64,000 nucleotides of DNA from assembly GCF_900177295.1 (NCBI RefSeq), contig NZ_FWZX01000023.1, forward strand, positions 1-64,000, given 5' to 3'. Position 1 is the stretch's first letter. Each line of letters starts with the position of its first letter. This stretch comes from Tistlia consotensis USBA 355. GTDB lineage: Bacteria; Pseudomonadota; Alphaproteobacteria; Kiloniellales; DSM-21159. Shown here piece after piece: positions 43,820-53,066 of the stretch. A program made the position numbers and the translations under genes. The notes under the pieces were generated by a model that saw only the letters and a program-made list of their open reading frames with translations, ran no database searches and was not told where the DNA came from.

Positions 43820-43921
43820 GACGCGGTTCCGTCGGTGGGCGGTCCCGCAGGCTAGAAAGCGGCCTCTGAATCAGTAAATGCAATTCTTGATCGGTCGGCC
43901 ATTAGAATTCATGATGGCTCC
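43820..43921. promoter_or_regulatory. LysE/LysR divergent promoter region
   Basis: This 102-bp region is AT-rich in its right half. AATTCT (43882-43887) and AGAATT (43904-43909) form an inverted pair 16 nt apart, a reasonable LysR-type binding site just before the regulator start at 43922. No box was matched against a known consensus. Confidence 0.4.
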
Positions 43922-44791
43922 ATGCGCCGGAACCTCGATACCGCCCTGCTGCGCAGCTTCGTCTCGGTCGCCGAGCTCGGCAGCATGACCGGCGCGGCCA
44001 GGGCCCTGAACCTGACGCAGGGCGCGGTCAGCCAGCAGGTCCGGCGGCTCGAGGAGGCGCTCGGCTGCGGCCTGTTCGAGCGCAGGCGCGGCGGGCTGCG
44101 GCTGACAGCCGACGGCGAACGGCTGCTCGGCAGGGCACAGCGCCTGCTGCTGCTCAACGACGAGATCTGGAGCGAGATGGCGGCCGAGCGCTTCGTCGGC
44201 CCGCTGCGGATCGGCGTCCCCTACGACCTGGTCGGCAGCTTCCTGGCGCCGGCCATCAAGTCCTTTGCCGAGGCCTGCCCGGGAGTCGAGGTCTCGCTCT
44301 CCTGCGACGCCTCGCCCGAGCTCGCGCGGCAGCTCGAGGCCGGCGCCCTGGACCTGGCGGTGGTCGAAGAGCCGCTGGGCGGCGGCGCCGGCGAACGGCT
44401 GCGCGTCGACCGCCTGGTCTGGGTCGGCGCCCGGGCCGGCTCGGCCTACCTGAAGCGCCCCCTGCCGGTCTCCCTGGTCGCCGACAGCTGCGCCTTCCGG
44501 CCCTTCGTGCTGGAGGCCCTGCGCCGCGACGGCCGCGCCTGGCGCTCGGTCTTCGAGCAGGGCAACATCGAGGCGACGGCGACCACGGTGCGCACCGACC
44601 TCGCGGTCACCGCCTGGCTGGCCTTCACGGTGCCCGCGGACCTGGAGATCCTCGGGCCGGACTCGGGGCTGCCGGCGCTGCCGGACTTCTCGGTCAACCT
44701 GCGGCTGCCGCGCGGCGGTGCGACGCCGGCCGCCGAGGAGTTCGCCCGCCACCTGCGCGGCGGCGCGGCCGGCCGGCGCGCCGTCGCCTGA
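43922..44791 (+). CDS. LysR-family transcriptional regulator
   Basis: A 289-residue regulator with N-terminal winged HTH: LDTALLRSFVSVAELGSMTGAARALNLTQGAVSQQVRRLEEALG (5-48). The substrate-binding domain starts near GPLRIGVPYDLVG and contains the hinge and VVEEPLGGG. It is divergent from the LysE-type exporter gene and by analogy with LysG probably activates it in response to the exported amino acid. Confidence 0.92.
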   Translation: MRRNLDTALLRSFVSVAELGSMTGAARALNLTQGAVSQQVRRLEEALGCGLFERRRGGLRLTADGERLLGRAQRLLLLNDEIWSEMAAERFVGPLRIGVPYDLVGSFLAPAIKSFAEACPGVEVSLSCDASPELARQLEAGALDLAVVEEPLGGGAGERLRVDRLVWVGARAGSAYLKRPLPVSLVADSCAFRPFVLEALRRDGRAWRSVFEQGNIEATATTVRTDLAVTAWLAFTVPADLEILGPDSGLPALPDFSVNLRLPRGGATPAAEEFARHLRGGAAGRRAVA

Positions 44792-44925
44792 GGCCGCGGC
44801 GGGGTGGTGCACCTCGCCTTGCACGCCCGGAGGGCGGCTTCTATGATCCGCGCCGTTTTGCGGGGGCCCCTCCGACGCCCGGGCCGCCCCTCCCGCCACC
44901 GGTTGCCAGCACGCAAGGACGATCC

Positions 44926-46281
44926 ATGGAGCGGCAGATCCTGAAGCCGACGCCGATCAGCGGCTTTCCCGAGTGGCTGCCGGCCGAGAAGCTGGTCGAG
45001 CAGCGCTTCCTGGACAGGATCCGTGCGACCTTCGAGGCCTACGGCTTCACGCCGATCGAGACGGCGGCCGCCGAGCGCACCGAGGTGCTGACCGCCAAGG
45101 GCGGCCTGGAGAAGGAGATCTACGCCCTGTCGCGGCTCGCCGCCGGCGAGGGCGAGGAGGCCGAGACCGGCCTGGCGCTGCACTTCGACCTGACGGTGCC
45201 GACGGCGCGCTACGTCGCGCAGAACTACGGCCACCTGACCTTCCCCTTCCGGCGCTACCAGATGCAGAAGGTCTGGCGCGGCGAGCGGCCCCAGGCCGGG
45301 CGCTTCCGCGAGTTCTACCAGTGCGACATCGACGTGATCGGCGACGGCCAGCTGTCGATCGCGACCGATGCCGAGATCCCGGCGATCATCTACGACCTGT
45401 TCCGCGAGCTCGCGATCGGCGACTTCGTCATCCGCATCTCGAACCGCAAGATCCTCTCGGGCTACCTGACCCACCTCGGCTGCCCGGACGGCGCGATCCA
45501 CGCGGTGCTCGGCACGGTCGACAAGATCGAGAAGATCGGCGCCAGCAAGGTGGTCGCGGAGATCGAGGCCCTGGGCGCGCTGGCGCCCGCAGCGCTCGAC
45601 AAGCTGATGGCGCTGATCGCGACCAAGCGCTCCAACGAGGAGCTGATCAGCCACCTCTACTCGGTCTCGGGCAACGAGCGCTTCACGCTCGGCGTCGACG
45701 AGCTGGCCGAGGTGACCGAGGCGGTCGCCGCGCTCGGCGTGCCCGACAGCCACCTGGAGATCGACCTGACCATCGTGCGCGGCCTCGACTACTACACCGG
45801 CACGATCTACGAGACCCGCCTGGTCGAGCACCCGGAGATCGGCTCGATCTGCTCGGGCGGCCGCTACGACGACCTGGCCAGCCACTTCATCGACAAGCCG
45901 CTGCCCGGCGTCGGCATCTCGATCGGCCTGACCCGCCTGCTGTCCAGCCTGTTCAAGGCGGGCATCGTCCAGGCCTCGGCCCAGAGCCCGGCGCCGGTGC
46001 TGGTCACGACCTTGGAGCGTGAGCGCACCGGCGACTACCTGAAGCTGGCCCGCTACCTGCGCGAGGGCGGCATCAAGACCGAGGTCTTCCTGGAGCCGAA
46101 GAAGCTCGGCCAGCAGCTCAAGTACGCCGACAAGAAGGGCTTCCGCTTCGCGCTGATCGCCGGCGGCACCGAGTTCGATGCCGGCACCGTCAAGCTGAAG
46201 AACCTGGCGAGCGGCCAGGAGCTGACCGTCGCGGTCGGCCAGATGGTCCACGTCCTGCACCAGAAGCTGGCGCAGGAGTAG
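44926..46281 (+). CDS. hisS: Histidyl-tRNA synthetase
   Basis: A 451-residue class II synthetase. Motif 2 reads QMQKVWRGERPQAGRFREFYQCDIDVIG, the HisA motif is RGLDYYTGTIYE, motif 3 is GVGISIGLTRLLSSL and the C-terminal anticodon-binding domain starts near APVLVTTLERE. The REFYQCDxDVIG form of motif 2 resembles eukaryotic and some non-proteobacterial enzymes more than the E. coli form (RQFHQLGCEVFG). Alphaproteobacterial HisRS genes are known to have been replaced by lateral transfer in several lineages, which would fit. It converges on the COQ9 gene 7 bp downstream. Confidence 0.95.
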   Translation: MERQILKPTPISGFPEWLPAEKLVEQRFLDRIRATFEAYGFTPIETAAAERTEVLTAKGGLEKEIYALSRLAAGEGEEAETGLALHFDLTVPTARYVAQNYGHLTFPFRRYQMQKVWRGERPQAGRFREFYQCDIDVIGDGQLSIATDAEIPAIIYDLFRELAIGDFVIRISNRKILSGYLTHLGCPDGAIHAVLGTVDKIEKIGASKVVAEIEALGALAPAALDKLMALIATKRSNEELISHLYSVSGNERFTLGVDELAEVTEAVAALGVPDSHLEIDLTIVRGLDYYTGTIYETRLVEHPEIGSICSGGRYDDLASHFIDKPLPGVGISIGLTRLLSSLFKAGIVQASAQSPAPVLVTTLERERTGDYLKLARYLREGGIKTEVFLEPKKLGQQLKYADKKGFRFALIAGGTEFDAGTVKLKNLASGQELTVAVGQMVHVLHQKLAQE

Positions 46282-46288
46282 CGGCGGC

Positions 46289-46963
46289 CTACCTGACCCG
46301 CATGCGCGGCCGCAGGCGGCGGCCGAGCAGATGCTCCGGCAGGTCGAGGATGCGCGCCATGCCCTTGCCCAGCGTGCCGCCGATCTTCAGCACCTCGTCG
46401 ATGCGGCGCTCCAGGAAAGCCCGGGTCGCCTCGCGGCCCTCGCTGCGGTCGTTCAGCCAGTAGAGCGAGGTCGTGCCGAGCACGCCGAGCAGCAGGCTGC
46501 GCTTGGAGTACCAGTTGTAGTCGGTCGCGGTATCGCCGGCGGCGTACCAGATCGCGTCGCAGGTCTTCCAGGCCAGCTTGGCGCCGAGCGCGGCATGGGG
46601 CGGCAGGGCCAGGAAGGAGGCGAGGCGGCGCATCGCCTCGTGGTGCGGCTCCAGCAGGGCGAAGCGGGCGCGCAGCAGCGCCGAGACGCGGTCGCGCACG
46701 CGCAGGCCCGCGAGCTCCGCGGCCGGCACCGCCTCCAGCATCCGCCGGTCGGTCAGCTCCGAGAAGGCCCGCGCCGCCTCGGCCGGGCCGCCGGGCAGGG
46801 CGGCCATGACCAGTCCGGGCTCCAGCTTCAGGTCACGGGCGCCGGCCAGCAGGGACGTCTCGCTCCAGCCGTCGAAGGCGACGTGCGGCAGCATGGCGTC
46901 GACCAGCCGCTCGCGGAGCCTGTCGAGGTCGTGGATCTGCTCGCTCTTCGGCTTGGTGGCCAT
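46289..46963 (-). CDS. COQ9-family ubiquinone biosynthesis protein
   Basis: A 224-residue protein. It begins with a TetR-like helical half (DRLRERLVDAMLPHVAFDGWSETSLLAGARDL) and continues with the COQ9 core: LEPHHEAMRRLASFLALPPH, KTCDAIWYAAGDTATDYNWYSKRSLLLGVLGTTSLYWLND. COQ9 binds lipid and assists hydroxylation by Coq7 in ubiquinone synthesis. Position beside def and rpsU is usual for alphaproteobacteria. It lies 4 bp after def in the same direction. Confidence 0.93.
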   Translation of the reverse strand: MATKPKSEQIHDLDRLRERLVDAMLPHVAFDGWSETSLLAGARDLKLEPGLVMAALPGGPAEAARAFSELTDRRMLEAVPAAELAGLRVRDRVSALLRARFALLEPHHEAMRRLASFLALPPHAALGAKLAWKTCDAIWYAAGDTATDYNWYSKRSLLLGVLGTTSLYWLNDRSEGREATRAFLERRIDEVLKIGGTLGKGMARILDLPEHLLGRRLRPRMRVR

Positions 46964-46967
46964 GGGG

Positions 46968-47516
46968 TCAGTCCTCCGCGGCAGCCTGGGTGTGGTGCCG
47001 GATCTCGCTGGTGAACATGAGGCGCGTCATGTCGGCCATCCGGGTCGGGTAGAGGCGGCCGTCGAGGTGGTCGCACTCGTGCTGCACGACCCGGGCGTGG
47101 AAGCCCTCGGCCTCGCGCTCGACCGGCTGGCCGTCGAGGCCGAGGCCGCGGTAGCGGATGCGCTTCCAGCGCGGCACCTCGCCGGCCAGGCCCGGCACCG
47201 ACAGGCAGGCCTCCCAGCCCAGCACCGTCTCGTCGGACAGCGGCTCGACCTCGGGGTTGATCAGCACGGTCAGCGGCACGCCCTCGGCCGCCTCGCCGTC
47301 CTCGGAGCGGGCGCGCTGCCGGCCGACCTTGAAGATCACCAGGCGCAGCGGCACGTGGACCTGCGGAGCGGCGAGGCCGGTGCCCGGCGCGTCCTCCATG
47401 GTCTCGATCATGTCGCGGACCAGGGCCGCGACCTCCGGCGCCGTCGGATCGGCGACCGGGGCCGCCGGCGCCAGCAGCACCGGATGCCCCATCTTGGCGA
47501 TCTTGAGTATGGCCAT
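46968..47516 (-). CDS. def: Peptide deformylase
   Basis: A 182-residue metalloenzyme removing the N-formyl group from nascent proteins. The three motifs are GTGLAAPQ (motif 1), EACLSVPG (motif 2, with Ala where EGCLS is usual; the metal-binding Cys is present) and HECDHLDG (motif 3, HExDH). The ATG at 47514-47516 starts [14 protein letters not shown], the standard N-terminus. The usual partner fmt is not adjacent, so a second def linked to fmt may exist elsewhere in the genome. Confidence 0.93.
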   Translation of the reverse strand: MAILKIAKMGHPVLLAPAAPVADPTAPEVAALVRDMIETMEDAPGTGLAAPQVHVPLRLVIFKVGRQRARSEDGEAAEGVPLTVLINPEVEPLSDETVLGWEACLSVPGLAGEVPRWKRIRYRGLGLDGQPVEREAEGFHARVVQHECDHLDGRLYPTRMADMTRLMFTSEIRHHTQAAAED

Positions 47517-47751
47517 GGCGTCCTTATATGGCGGGACCCGGCCCGGGCGTAAAGCGCTGGCCGGGGGCCTCGGCCCGGACCCGGCCTCGATGCGGCGGCC
47601 TTTCGCCGCGCGAGCAGGCGGGTTTCGCTTCACAACGCGCCGGGGCTATGGTACCAGACTGCCACCTGCCGCGCTGGTCAAAGCGCGAGCGGGTGTTTTT
47701 TGTCGAGATCCAACGAGAACTCAAGCGCAGACCGAGGAGGTCGGATCGACC

Positions 47752-47955
47752 GTGCAGGTTACCGTTCGCGACAACAACGTCGACCAGGCAATGCGCGCGC
47801 TCAAGAAGAAGCTGCAGCGCGAGGGCGTCTTCCGCGAGATGAAGCTGCGCCGCCACTTCGAGAAGCCGTCTGAGCGCCGCAAGCGCGAGCGTGCCGAGGC
47901 CGTGCGCCGGCACCGCAAGCTGCTGCGCAAGCGCCTGGAGCGCGAGGGCTTCTAG
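47752..47955 (+). CDS. rpsU: 30S ribosomal protein S21
   Basis: A 67-residue basic protein starting with GTG behind [27 protein letters not shown], then [20 protein letters not shown] and a basic C-terminus. Sequence and size match alphaproteobacterial S21, which helps 16S-mRNA pairing at initiation. It is monocistronic, followed by a good intrinsic terminator, and divergent from def. Confidence 0.97.
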   Translation: MQVTVRDNNVDQAMRALKKKLQREGVFREMKLRRHFEKPSERRKRERAEAVRRHRKLLRKRLEREGF

Positions 47956-48027
47956 CCCGCCGCCGTCGACGGATCCGCGCGGCGCCCTCCGGGCCGCCGC
48001 GCGCTTCCCGATTACGAGTTCGGCCGG

Positions 48028-48055
48028 ACGCGGTCTCTTTCGAGGCCGCGTTTTC
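48028..48055 (+). terminator. Intrinsic terminator of rpsU
   Basis: The stem ACGCGGTCTC / GAGGCCGCGT (10 bp, one G-T wobble) with loop TTTC is followed by TTTTC. It starts 73 bp after the rpsU stop and lies just before the convergent MFS gene. Confidence 0.8.
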
Positions 48056-48071
48056 GCGTGTCCGGACGCCG

Positions 48072-49358
48072 CTATTCCGCCGGCAGCTCGATCGCCCGGG
48101 CGGCGGCCGCCGACTCGGCGGCGCGCAGGCGGTTGTTGACGAGCTGGGCGAGGGTCGCCGCCGTGCCGCAGCCGACCATCAGGGCGAACATCGCCAGGGT
48201 GTCGTAGCGCTGCAGGATGCCGACCGCCTGGCTGGCCAGGGCGCCGGTGCTGATCTGCAGGCAGCCGGCCAGGCCGACCGCGGCACCTGCGACCGCCGGG
48301 TTCAGGCTGGCGACCGCCGCGAAGCCGTTGGGCATGGTCATGCCGTTGCCCAGGGCGGCGAAGGTCATCGGCAGGAAGATCAGCCAGGGCTCCAGGCCGA
48401 GCGTCGCGCCGAGGATCAGGCCGACGAGCGAGGCGAGGGCGGCGAGCGCGCCGCCGGCCAGCAGCAGGGCGTCGACGCCGACGCGCTGCGAGTAGCGGCC
48501 GGACAGGAAGTTGCCGGCCATCCAGCCGATCGAGACGACGATGAACCAGGTGCCGTAGTCCAGCGGCGAGCGGTGCATCACCTCGACCATCAGATAGGGC
48601 GCGCCGCCGAGGAACGAGAAGAACACGCTGCTCGTGAAGCCGAGCGTCAGGGTGTAGAGCCAGAAGCGCGGCCGCCGCACCAGCCAGCGGTAGCCGCTGA
48701 GCAGCGCCATCGCGCCGCTGCCCTGGGCGTGCGCCTGGCCCCGGTGGTGGTTCGTCTCGTGCAGCCACTTGAGGCAGGCCAGCAGCACCAGGGTGCCGAG
48801 GCCGATCAGCAGCAGGAAGGCGCTGCGCCAGCTGCCGGTCGCCTCCTCCAGCAGGCCGCCCAGGCCGGGCGCCAGCATCGGCGCGACCGCCCAGACGACG
48901 GTGATGTAGCCGATCACCGAGGCGGCCTTCTCGCGGCCGAAGAGGTCGCGCACCATGGCGCGCGCCAGCACGACCCCGGCGGTGCCGCCGATCGCCTGGG
49001 CCAGGCGCGCGGCGATCAGCACCTCGATCGAGGGCGCCAGCGCGCCGGCGATGCCGGCCAGGACGAAGAGGCAGAGCCCGCCGAGCAGCACGGGCCGGCG
49101 CCCGAAGTGGTCGGACAGCGGGCCGTAGAAGACCTGGCAGCCGGCCATGCCGATCAGGTAGAGCGTCAGGGTCAGCTGCACCGTCGCGTAGTCGACGCCG
49201 AAGCTGCTCTGCATGCCCGGCATCGAGGGCACGAGGATGTTGAGCGCCAGCGGGCCGAGGGTGCTGATGGCGATCAGCATGAGCAGCGACGGCCGGGGCT
49301 TCTGCCCGAGGTCGTTCGAAGCCTGGCCCGGACTGTCGGCGGAATCGGTCATGAGCAT
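48072..49358 (-). CDS. Bcr/CflA-type MFS multidrug exporter
   Basis: A 428-residue transporter with 12 segments. The N-terminus LLMLIAISTLGPLALNILVPSMP is the Bcr/CflA TM1 pattern; GPLSDHFGRRPVLLGGL is motif A, and VLARAMVRDLFGREKAASVIGYI is typical of the subfamily. Two close ATGs (49358 and 49352) are possible; the first is given. Export of antibiotics or sulfur amino-acid compounds is the family role. It is divergent from the PhoD gene across 245 bp. Confidence 0.9.
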   Translation of the reverse strand: MLMTDSADSPGQASNDLGQKPRPSLLMLIAISTLGPLALNILVPSMPGMQSSFGVDYATVQLTLTLYLIGMAGCQVFYGPLSDHFGRRPVLLGGLCLFVLAGIAGALAPSIEVLIAARLAQAIGGTAGVVLARAMVRDLFGREKAASVIGYITVVWAVAPMLAPGLGGLLEEATGSWRSAFLLLIGLGTLVLLACLKWLHETNHHRGQAHAQGSGAMALLSGYRWLVRRPRFWLYTLTLGFTSSVFFSFLGGAPYLMVEVMHRSPLDYGTWFIVVSIGWMAGNFLSGRYSQRVGVDALLLAGGALAALASLVGLILGATLGLEPWLIFLPMTFAALGNGMTMPNGFAAVASLNPAVAGAAVGLAGCLQISTGALASQAVGILQRYDTLAMFALMVGCGTAATLAQLVNNRLRAAESAAAARAIELPAE

Positions 49359-49603
49359 CCTGTCGGAAGGGTCTCCGGGATAGTGGGGTGCGGCGTCGGT
49401 GCGGCAAAGCCGCGCAGCCGGGACCGTGCCATGCATGGCCCGCAGGACGCGGTGACGTTGGCGGATCGCAGGCTGCCGCAAAAGCTTCAAGCTTCCGTTA
49501 CGCGGGCCTTTGATCAACTGTCACGGGGCGCAGGCAGTCTGCAGGCCGCCCAACCGGGAACGCTTCTCCGAAGCCTTCATCGCTTCCGCTCGAGGGAGAT
49601 TCC

Positions 49604-51178
49604 ATGACTCGCCTGCTCGTGCCCAACACCCGCTTCTCGCGCCGCCGCTTCCTGACCGGTTCGGCCGCCGGCCTCGGCGTCGCCGCGGTCTCCAGCTTCG
49701 TCGCCCCGGCGATCAGCCGCGCCGCCAGCCGGCCCGAGATCACCCACGGCATCCAGTCGGGCGACGTCATGGCCGACAGCGGCATCGTCTGGAGCCGCAG
49801 CGACCGGCCCTCGCGCATGATCGTCGAGTACGACACCCGCGAGAGCTTCGCGACGGCCCGCCGCCTGGTCGGCCCGGCGGCGCTGGAGGACAGCGACTTC
49901 ACCGCCAAGGTGCGGCTCTCCGGCCTGCCGGCCGGCCAGCAGGTCTTCTACCGCGTCTCCTTCGAGGACCTGTCGGAGCCGGGCGTCGCCTCGGCGCCGC
50001 TGCAGGGCAGCTTCCGCACCGCGCCGGCCGACCGGCGCTCGGTGCGCTTCGTCTGGACCGGCGACACGGTCGGCCAGGGCTGGGGCATCAACGAGGAATG
50101 GGGCGGCCTCAGGGGCTTCGCGGCGATGCTCAAGCAGGATCCCGACTTCTTCCTCGACTCCGGCGACACGATCTACGCCGACGGTCCGCTGGAGGCCGAG
50201 AAGACCCTGCCCGACGGCACGGTCTGGAAGAACATCGTGACCGAGGAGAAGTCGAAGGTCGCCGAGACGCTCGCCGACTTCCGCGGCAACTACAAGTACA
50301 ACCTGCTCGACCACAACTACCGCGCCCTGATGGCCGCGGTGCCGCGCATCGTGCAGTGGGACGACCACGAGACGCTGAACAACTGGTATCCCGGCGAGAT
50401 CCTGCCGGCGAACGACAGGCACGGCGTCAAGTCCTCCTCGCTGCTCGCCGCGCGCACCAACCGCGCCTTCCACGAGTACATGCCGATCGGCACGCCGGCC
50501 CAGGAGCCGGACCGGGTCTACCGCAAGATCGCCTACGGCCCGCTGCTCGACGTCTTCGTCGTCGACATGCGCTCCTTCCGCGGCCCGAACGGCCCGAACC
50601 GCCAGCCGGCCGCCGGCCCGGACACCGCCTTCCTCGGCTCCGAGCAGCTGGCCTGGCTGAAGCGCGAGCTGCTGGCCAGCAGGGCGACCTGGAAGGTGAT
50701 CGCCGCCGACATGCCGATCGGCATCATGGTGCGCGACGGCAAGACCGACTTCGAGAACTCCTCGAACGGCAACGGCCCGGTGCTCGGCCGCGAGTTCGAG
50801 ATCGCCGAGCTGCTGCGCTTCATCAAGCTGAACGGCGTCGCCAACACGGTCTGGCTGACCGCCGACGTGCACTACACGGCGGCGCACTACTACGACCCGA
50901 ACAAGGCGCAGTTCCAGGACTTCGAGCCCTTCTGGGAGTTCGTCTCCGGGCCGATCCACGCCGGCAGCTTCGGTCCCGGCGAGATGGACGACACCTTCGG
51001 CCCGCAGGTCGTCTTCTCCAAGGATCCGGGCGGCAAGCCCAACCTGCCGCCCTCGGCCGGCCTGCAGTTCTTCGGCCTGGTCGAGATCGACAGCGAGAGC
51101 GAGGTGATGACCGTCACCCTGAAGGACATCGCCGACACCGCGCTCTACAGCGTCGACCTGCAGCCGAAGCAGGCCTGA
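49604..51178 (+). CDS. phoD: PhoD-family alkaline phosphatase/phosphodiesterase
   Basis: A 524-residue exported enzyme. The Tat signal is clear: FSRRRFLTGSAAGLGVAAV with the twin arginine. The N-terminal Fn3-like domain begins HGIQSGDVMADSGIVWSR; the catalytic domain holds WTGDTVGQG, LDSGDTIYADGP, VQWDDHETLNNW and WLTADVHYTAAH, the metal-binding Asp, Asn and His sites of PhoD. It releases phosphate from organic esters in the periplasm. One CTGTCAC half-site lies about 80 bp upstream, but a full PHO box is not visible. A hairpin follows the stop. Confidence 0.93.
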   Translation: MTRLLVPNTRFSRRRFLTGSAAGLGVAAVSSFVAPAISRAASRPEITHGIQSGDVMADSGIVWSRSDRPSRMIVEYDTRESFATARRLVGPAALEDSDFTAKVRLSGLPAGQQVFYRVSFEDLSEPGVASAPLQGSFRTAPADRRSVRFVWTGDTVGQGWGINEEWGGLRGFAAMLKQDPDFFLDSGDTIYADGPLEAEKTLPDGTVWKNIVTEEKSKVAETLADFRGNYKYNLLDHNYRALMAAVPRIVQWDDHETLNNWYPGEILPANDRHGVKSSSLLAARTNRAFHEYMPIGTPAQEPDRVYRKIAYGPLLDVFVVDMRSFRGPNGPNRQPAAGPDTAFLGSEQLAWLKRELLASRATWKVIAADMPIGIMVRDGKTDFENSSNGNGPVLGREFEIAELLRFIKLNGVANTVWLTADVHYTAAHYYDPNKAQFQDFEPFWEFVSGPIHAGSFGPGEMDDTFGPQVVFSKDPGGKPNLPPSAGLQFFGLVEIDSESEVMTVTLKDIADTALYSVDLQPKQA

Positions 51179-51199
51179 GCGGGCGCGGAGGGACTCCGG

Positions 51200-51233
51200 G
51201 CAAGGGGCTCCGGCAACAGCCGGGGCCCCTTGC
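51200..51233 (+). terminator. Hairpin after phoD
   Basis: GCAAGGGGC pairs with GCCCCTTGC, and an inner CCGG pair extends the stem around a 6-nt loop. It starts 21 bp after the phoD stop. There is only a weak T pair downstream, so efficiency as an intrinsic terminator is doubtful. Confidence 0.5.
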
Positions 51234-51264
51234 CAGCCGCGGGCCGTTGGCGTCAGCATCGGGA

Positions 51265-51843
51265 ATGACCAGCGCTCTCTACCTGCCTGCGGCCGAGCGG
51301 GTCTCGCGGCCCTGGAAGAACGGCGGCGGGCTGACCGCCGACCTCGCGATCGAGCCGGCCGGCGCCGGCCTCGACGACTTCGACTGGCGGATCTCGATCG
51401 CGCGGGTCGAGGCGGCGGGGCCTTTCTCGGCCTTTCCCGGGGTCGAGCGCGTCATGGCGATCCTGTCCGGCGAGGGGCTCAGCCTGACCGTCGGCGCCGC
51501 GCCGCCGGTCGCGCTGACGCCAGCGAGCGAGCCGCATCGCTTTCCGGCCGACCGGCCGACCGACTGCGCGCTGCTCGGCGGGCCGGTCACCGACCTCAAC
51601 GTCATGGTCCGGCGCGGCCGGGCGGAGGCCGCGCTGACCCGGATCGCCCTCGAGCCGGGCGTCGCCGAGACCTTCGAGAGCGGCCCGGCCGTGCTGCTCT
51701 GGGTCGAGGGCGAGGGGGCGCTCGAAGTCGCCGACCTCTCGCTGCGGCCGGCGCCGCTCGATGCGGTGCGCTGCGACGGGCCGGCGCGCTGGCGGCTGCG
51801 CGCCGACGGGCCGGTGCTGGCCTGGCTGGCGGCGGTCAGCTGA
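51265..51843 (+). CDS. HutD-family protein
   Basis: A 192-residue beta-rich cupin-like protein: WKNGGGLTADLAIEP near the start and DFDWRISIARVEAAGPFSAFPGVERVMAILSGEGL are family signatures. HutD is found in histidine-utilisation operons, where a governor role has been proposed, but no hut genes are in this window. The ATG at 51265 has no strong ribosome-binding site. The last 8 bp overlap the convergent dehydrogenase gene. Confidence 0.88.
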   Translation: MTSALYLPAAERVSRPWKNGGGLTADLAIEPAGAGLDDFDWRISIARVEAAGPFSAFPGVERVMAILSGEGLSLTVGAAPPVALTPASEPHRFPADRPTDCALLGGPVTDLNVMVRRGRAEAALTRIALEPGVAETFESGPAVLLWVEGEGALEVADLSLRPAPLDAVRCDGPARWRLRADGPVLAWLAAVS

Positions 51844-52933
51844 TCAGGCTGCCGACCCGCTCGATCGAGGATGGCAGCGCGACGCCGTAGCGCTGACAGA
51901 GCGGCGCGACCCGCTCCTCGACGGCCTCGCGGCCGAGCGCGTCCATCAGGGCGCAGGGCGGCTTGCCGAACTTCAGTGCCAGGGCGGCGCCGCGGTCGAT
52001 GTCGGCCGGGCTGGCGACCGTCTCGTCGAGCTCCTCCAGGACCGGCAGGAAGACGGCGCCCTGCAGGCGCTCGGCGATCAGCGCGTCGGTCTCGGCCCCG
52101 GGGCCCGGATCCTCGCCGATCTCGAAGCTCTCGCCGGCCTCGCCGACGCGCTCCAGGAGCTCGGCCGGCGCATAGAAGGGGCCGAGCGGCGCCAAGTTGC
52201 GGATGGCGTGCAGGTTGATCCGCGGCTTGACGATGTTCTGCACGGCGAAGGGGCCGACGGCGACGCCGAGGGCCTCGCGGGCGACCCGGTCGACCTGTGC
52301 GGTCGTGCCGAGCTGCTCGTCGACCAGGCGTGCCGCCTCGTTGGTGAAGGGGCAGAAGAAGCGGTTGACCGCGAAGCCGAAGGAATCCTTGCAGAGCAGC
52401 GGCGTCTTGCCGGTCGCCCGGGTGAAGGCCAGCGCCGTCTCGACCGTCGCCTGGCTGGTCTCGGCACCGCGCACGACCTCGACCAGCGGGTTGATCTGGG
52501 CCGGGCTGAAGTAGTGCAGCCCGAGGAAGCGCTCGGGCGCCTCGACGTTGACGGCCAGGTCGCCGACCCTCAGGCAGGAGGTGTCGGTCGCCAGGATCGC
52601 CGAGCGGCGGGCGATCAACGAGAGCTCCTGGAACACCTTGGCCTTCAGGTTGAAGTCCTCGAACACCGCCTCGACGATCAGGTCTCGGTCGGCGAAGGCC
52701 GCCATGGCGGCCACCGTCTTCAGCCGTGCCCGGGCCGCGTCCGCCGCCGTGGGGGCGATCCGGCCCTTCTCGATGCCGCGCTCGTAGAATCGCTCGGCCT
52801 CGGCGAGGGCCGAGGTCAGGCGTGCCGAATCGATGTCGACCAGCAGCGTCTCGATGCCGGCCAGCGCCGCGCCGATGGCGATGCCGCTGCCCATGGTGCC
52901 GGCCCCGAGGATGCCGAGACGGGTGATATCCAT
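51836..52933 (-). CDS. 3-hydroxyacyl-CoA dehydrogenase
   Basis: A 365-residue NAD-dependent enzyme. The N-terminal Rossmann motif is LGILGAGTMGSGIAIGAALAG; LGLHYFSPAQINPLVEVVRG carries the catalytic His, with an HYFSP form as in FadJ-type multifunctional enzymes; KDSFGFAVNRFF begins the C-terminal dimer domain, which is duplicated. It oxidises L-3-hydroxyacyl-CoA in fatty-acid breakdown. It is monofunctional (no hydratase domain) and not in an operon with other beta-oxidation genes here. Confidence 0.92.
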   Translation of the reverse strand: MDITRLGILGAGTMGSGIAIGAALAGIETLLVDIDSARLTSALAEAERFYERGIEKGRIAPTAADAARARLKTVAAMAAFADRDLIVEAVFEDFNLKAKVFQELSLIARRSAILATDTSCLRVGDLAVNVEAPERFLGLHYFSPAQINPLVEVVRGAETSQATVETALAFTRATGKTPLLCKDSFGFAVNRFFCPFTNEAARLVDEQLGTTAQVDRVAREALGVAVGPFAVQNIVKPRINLHAIRNLAPLGPFYAPAELLERVGEAGESFEIGEDPGPGAETDALIAERLQGAVFLPVLEELDETVASPADIDRGAALALKFGKPPCALMDALGREAVEERVAPLCQRYGVALPSSIERVGSLIS

Positions 52934-53066
52934 GCCGCTGCGCTCCCTGTCTGTCGATGACGCCCCTGCTTCCTACCGGGGGCTTTTACCGGCTGCTTGA
53001 TCCCGGTCAAGGCGCCGACTGCCGCGGCGCGGCTAGCGTCCGCCGACAGCGACGAGGGAGACGAGG

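Noticed and set aside
49480-49603. PHO box upstream of phoD
   Set aside because: Only one CTGTCAC half-site is visible; the position 11 bp later does not match the second half of the consensus.
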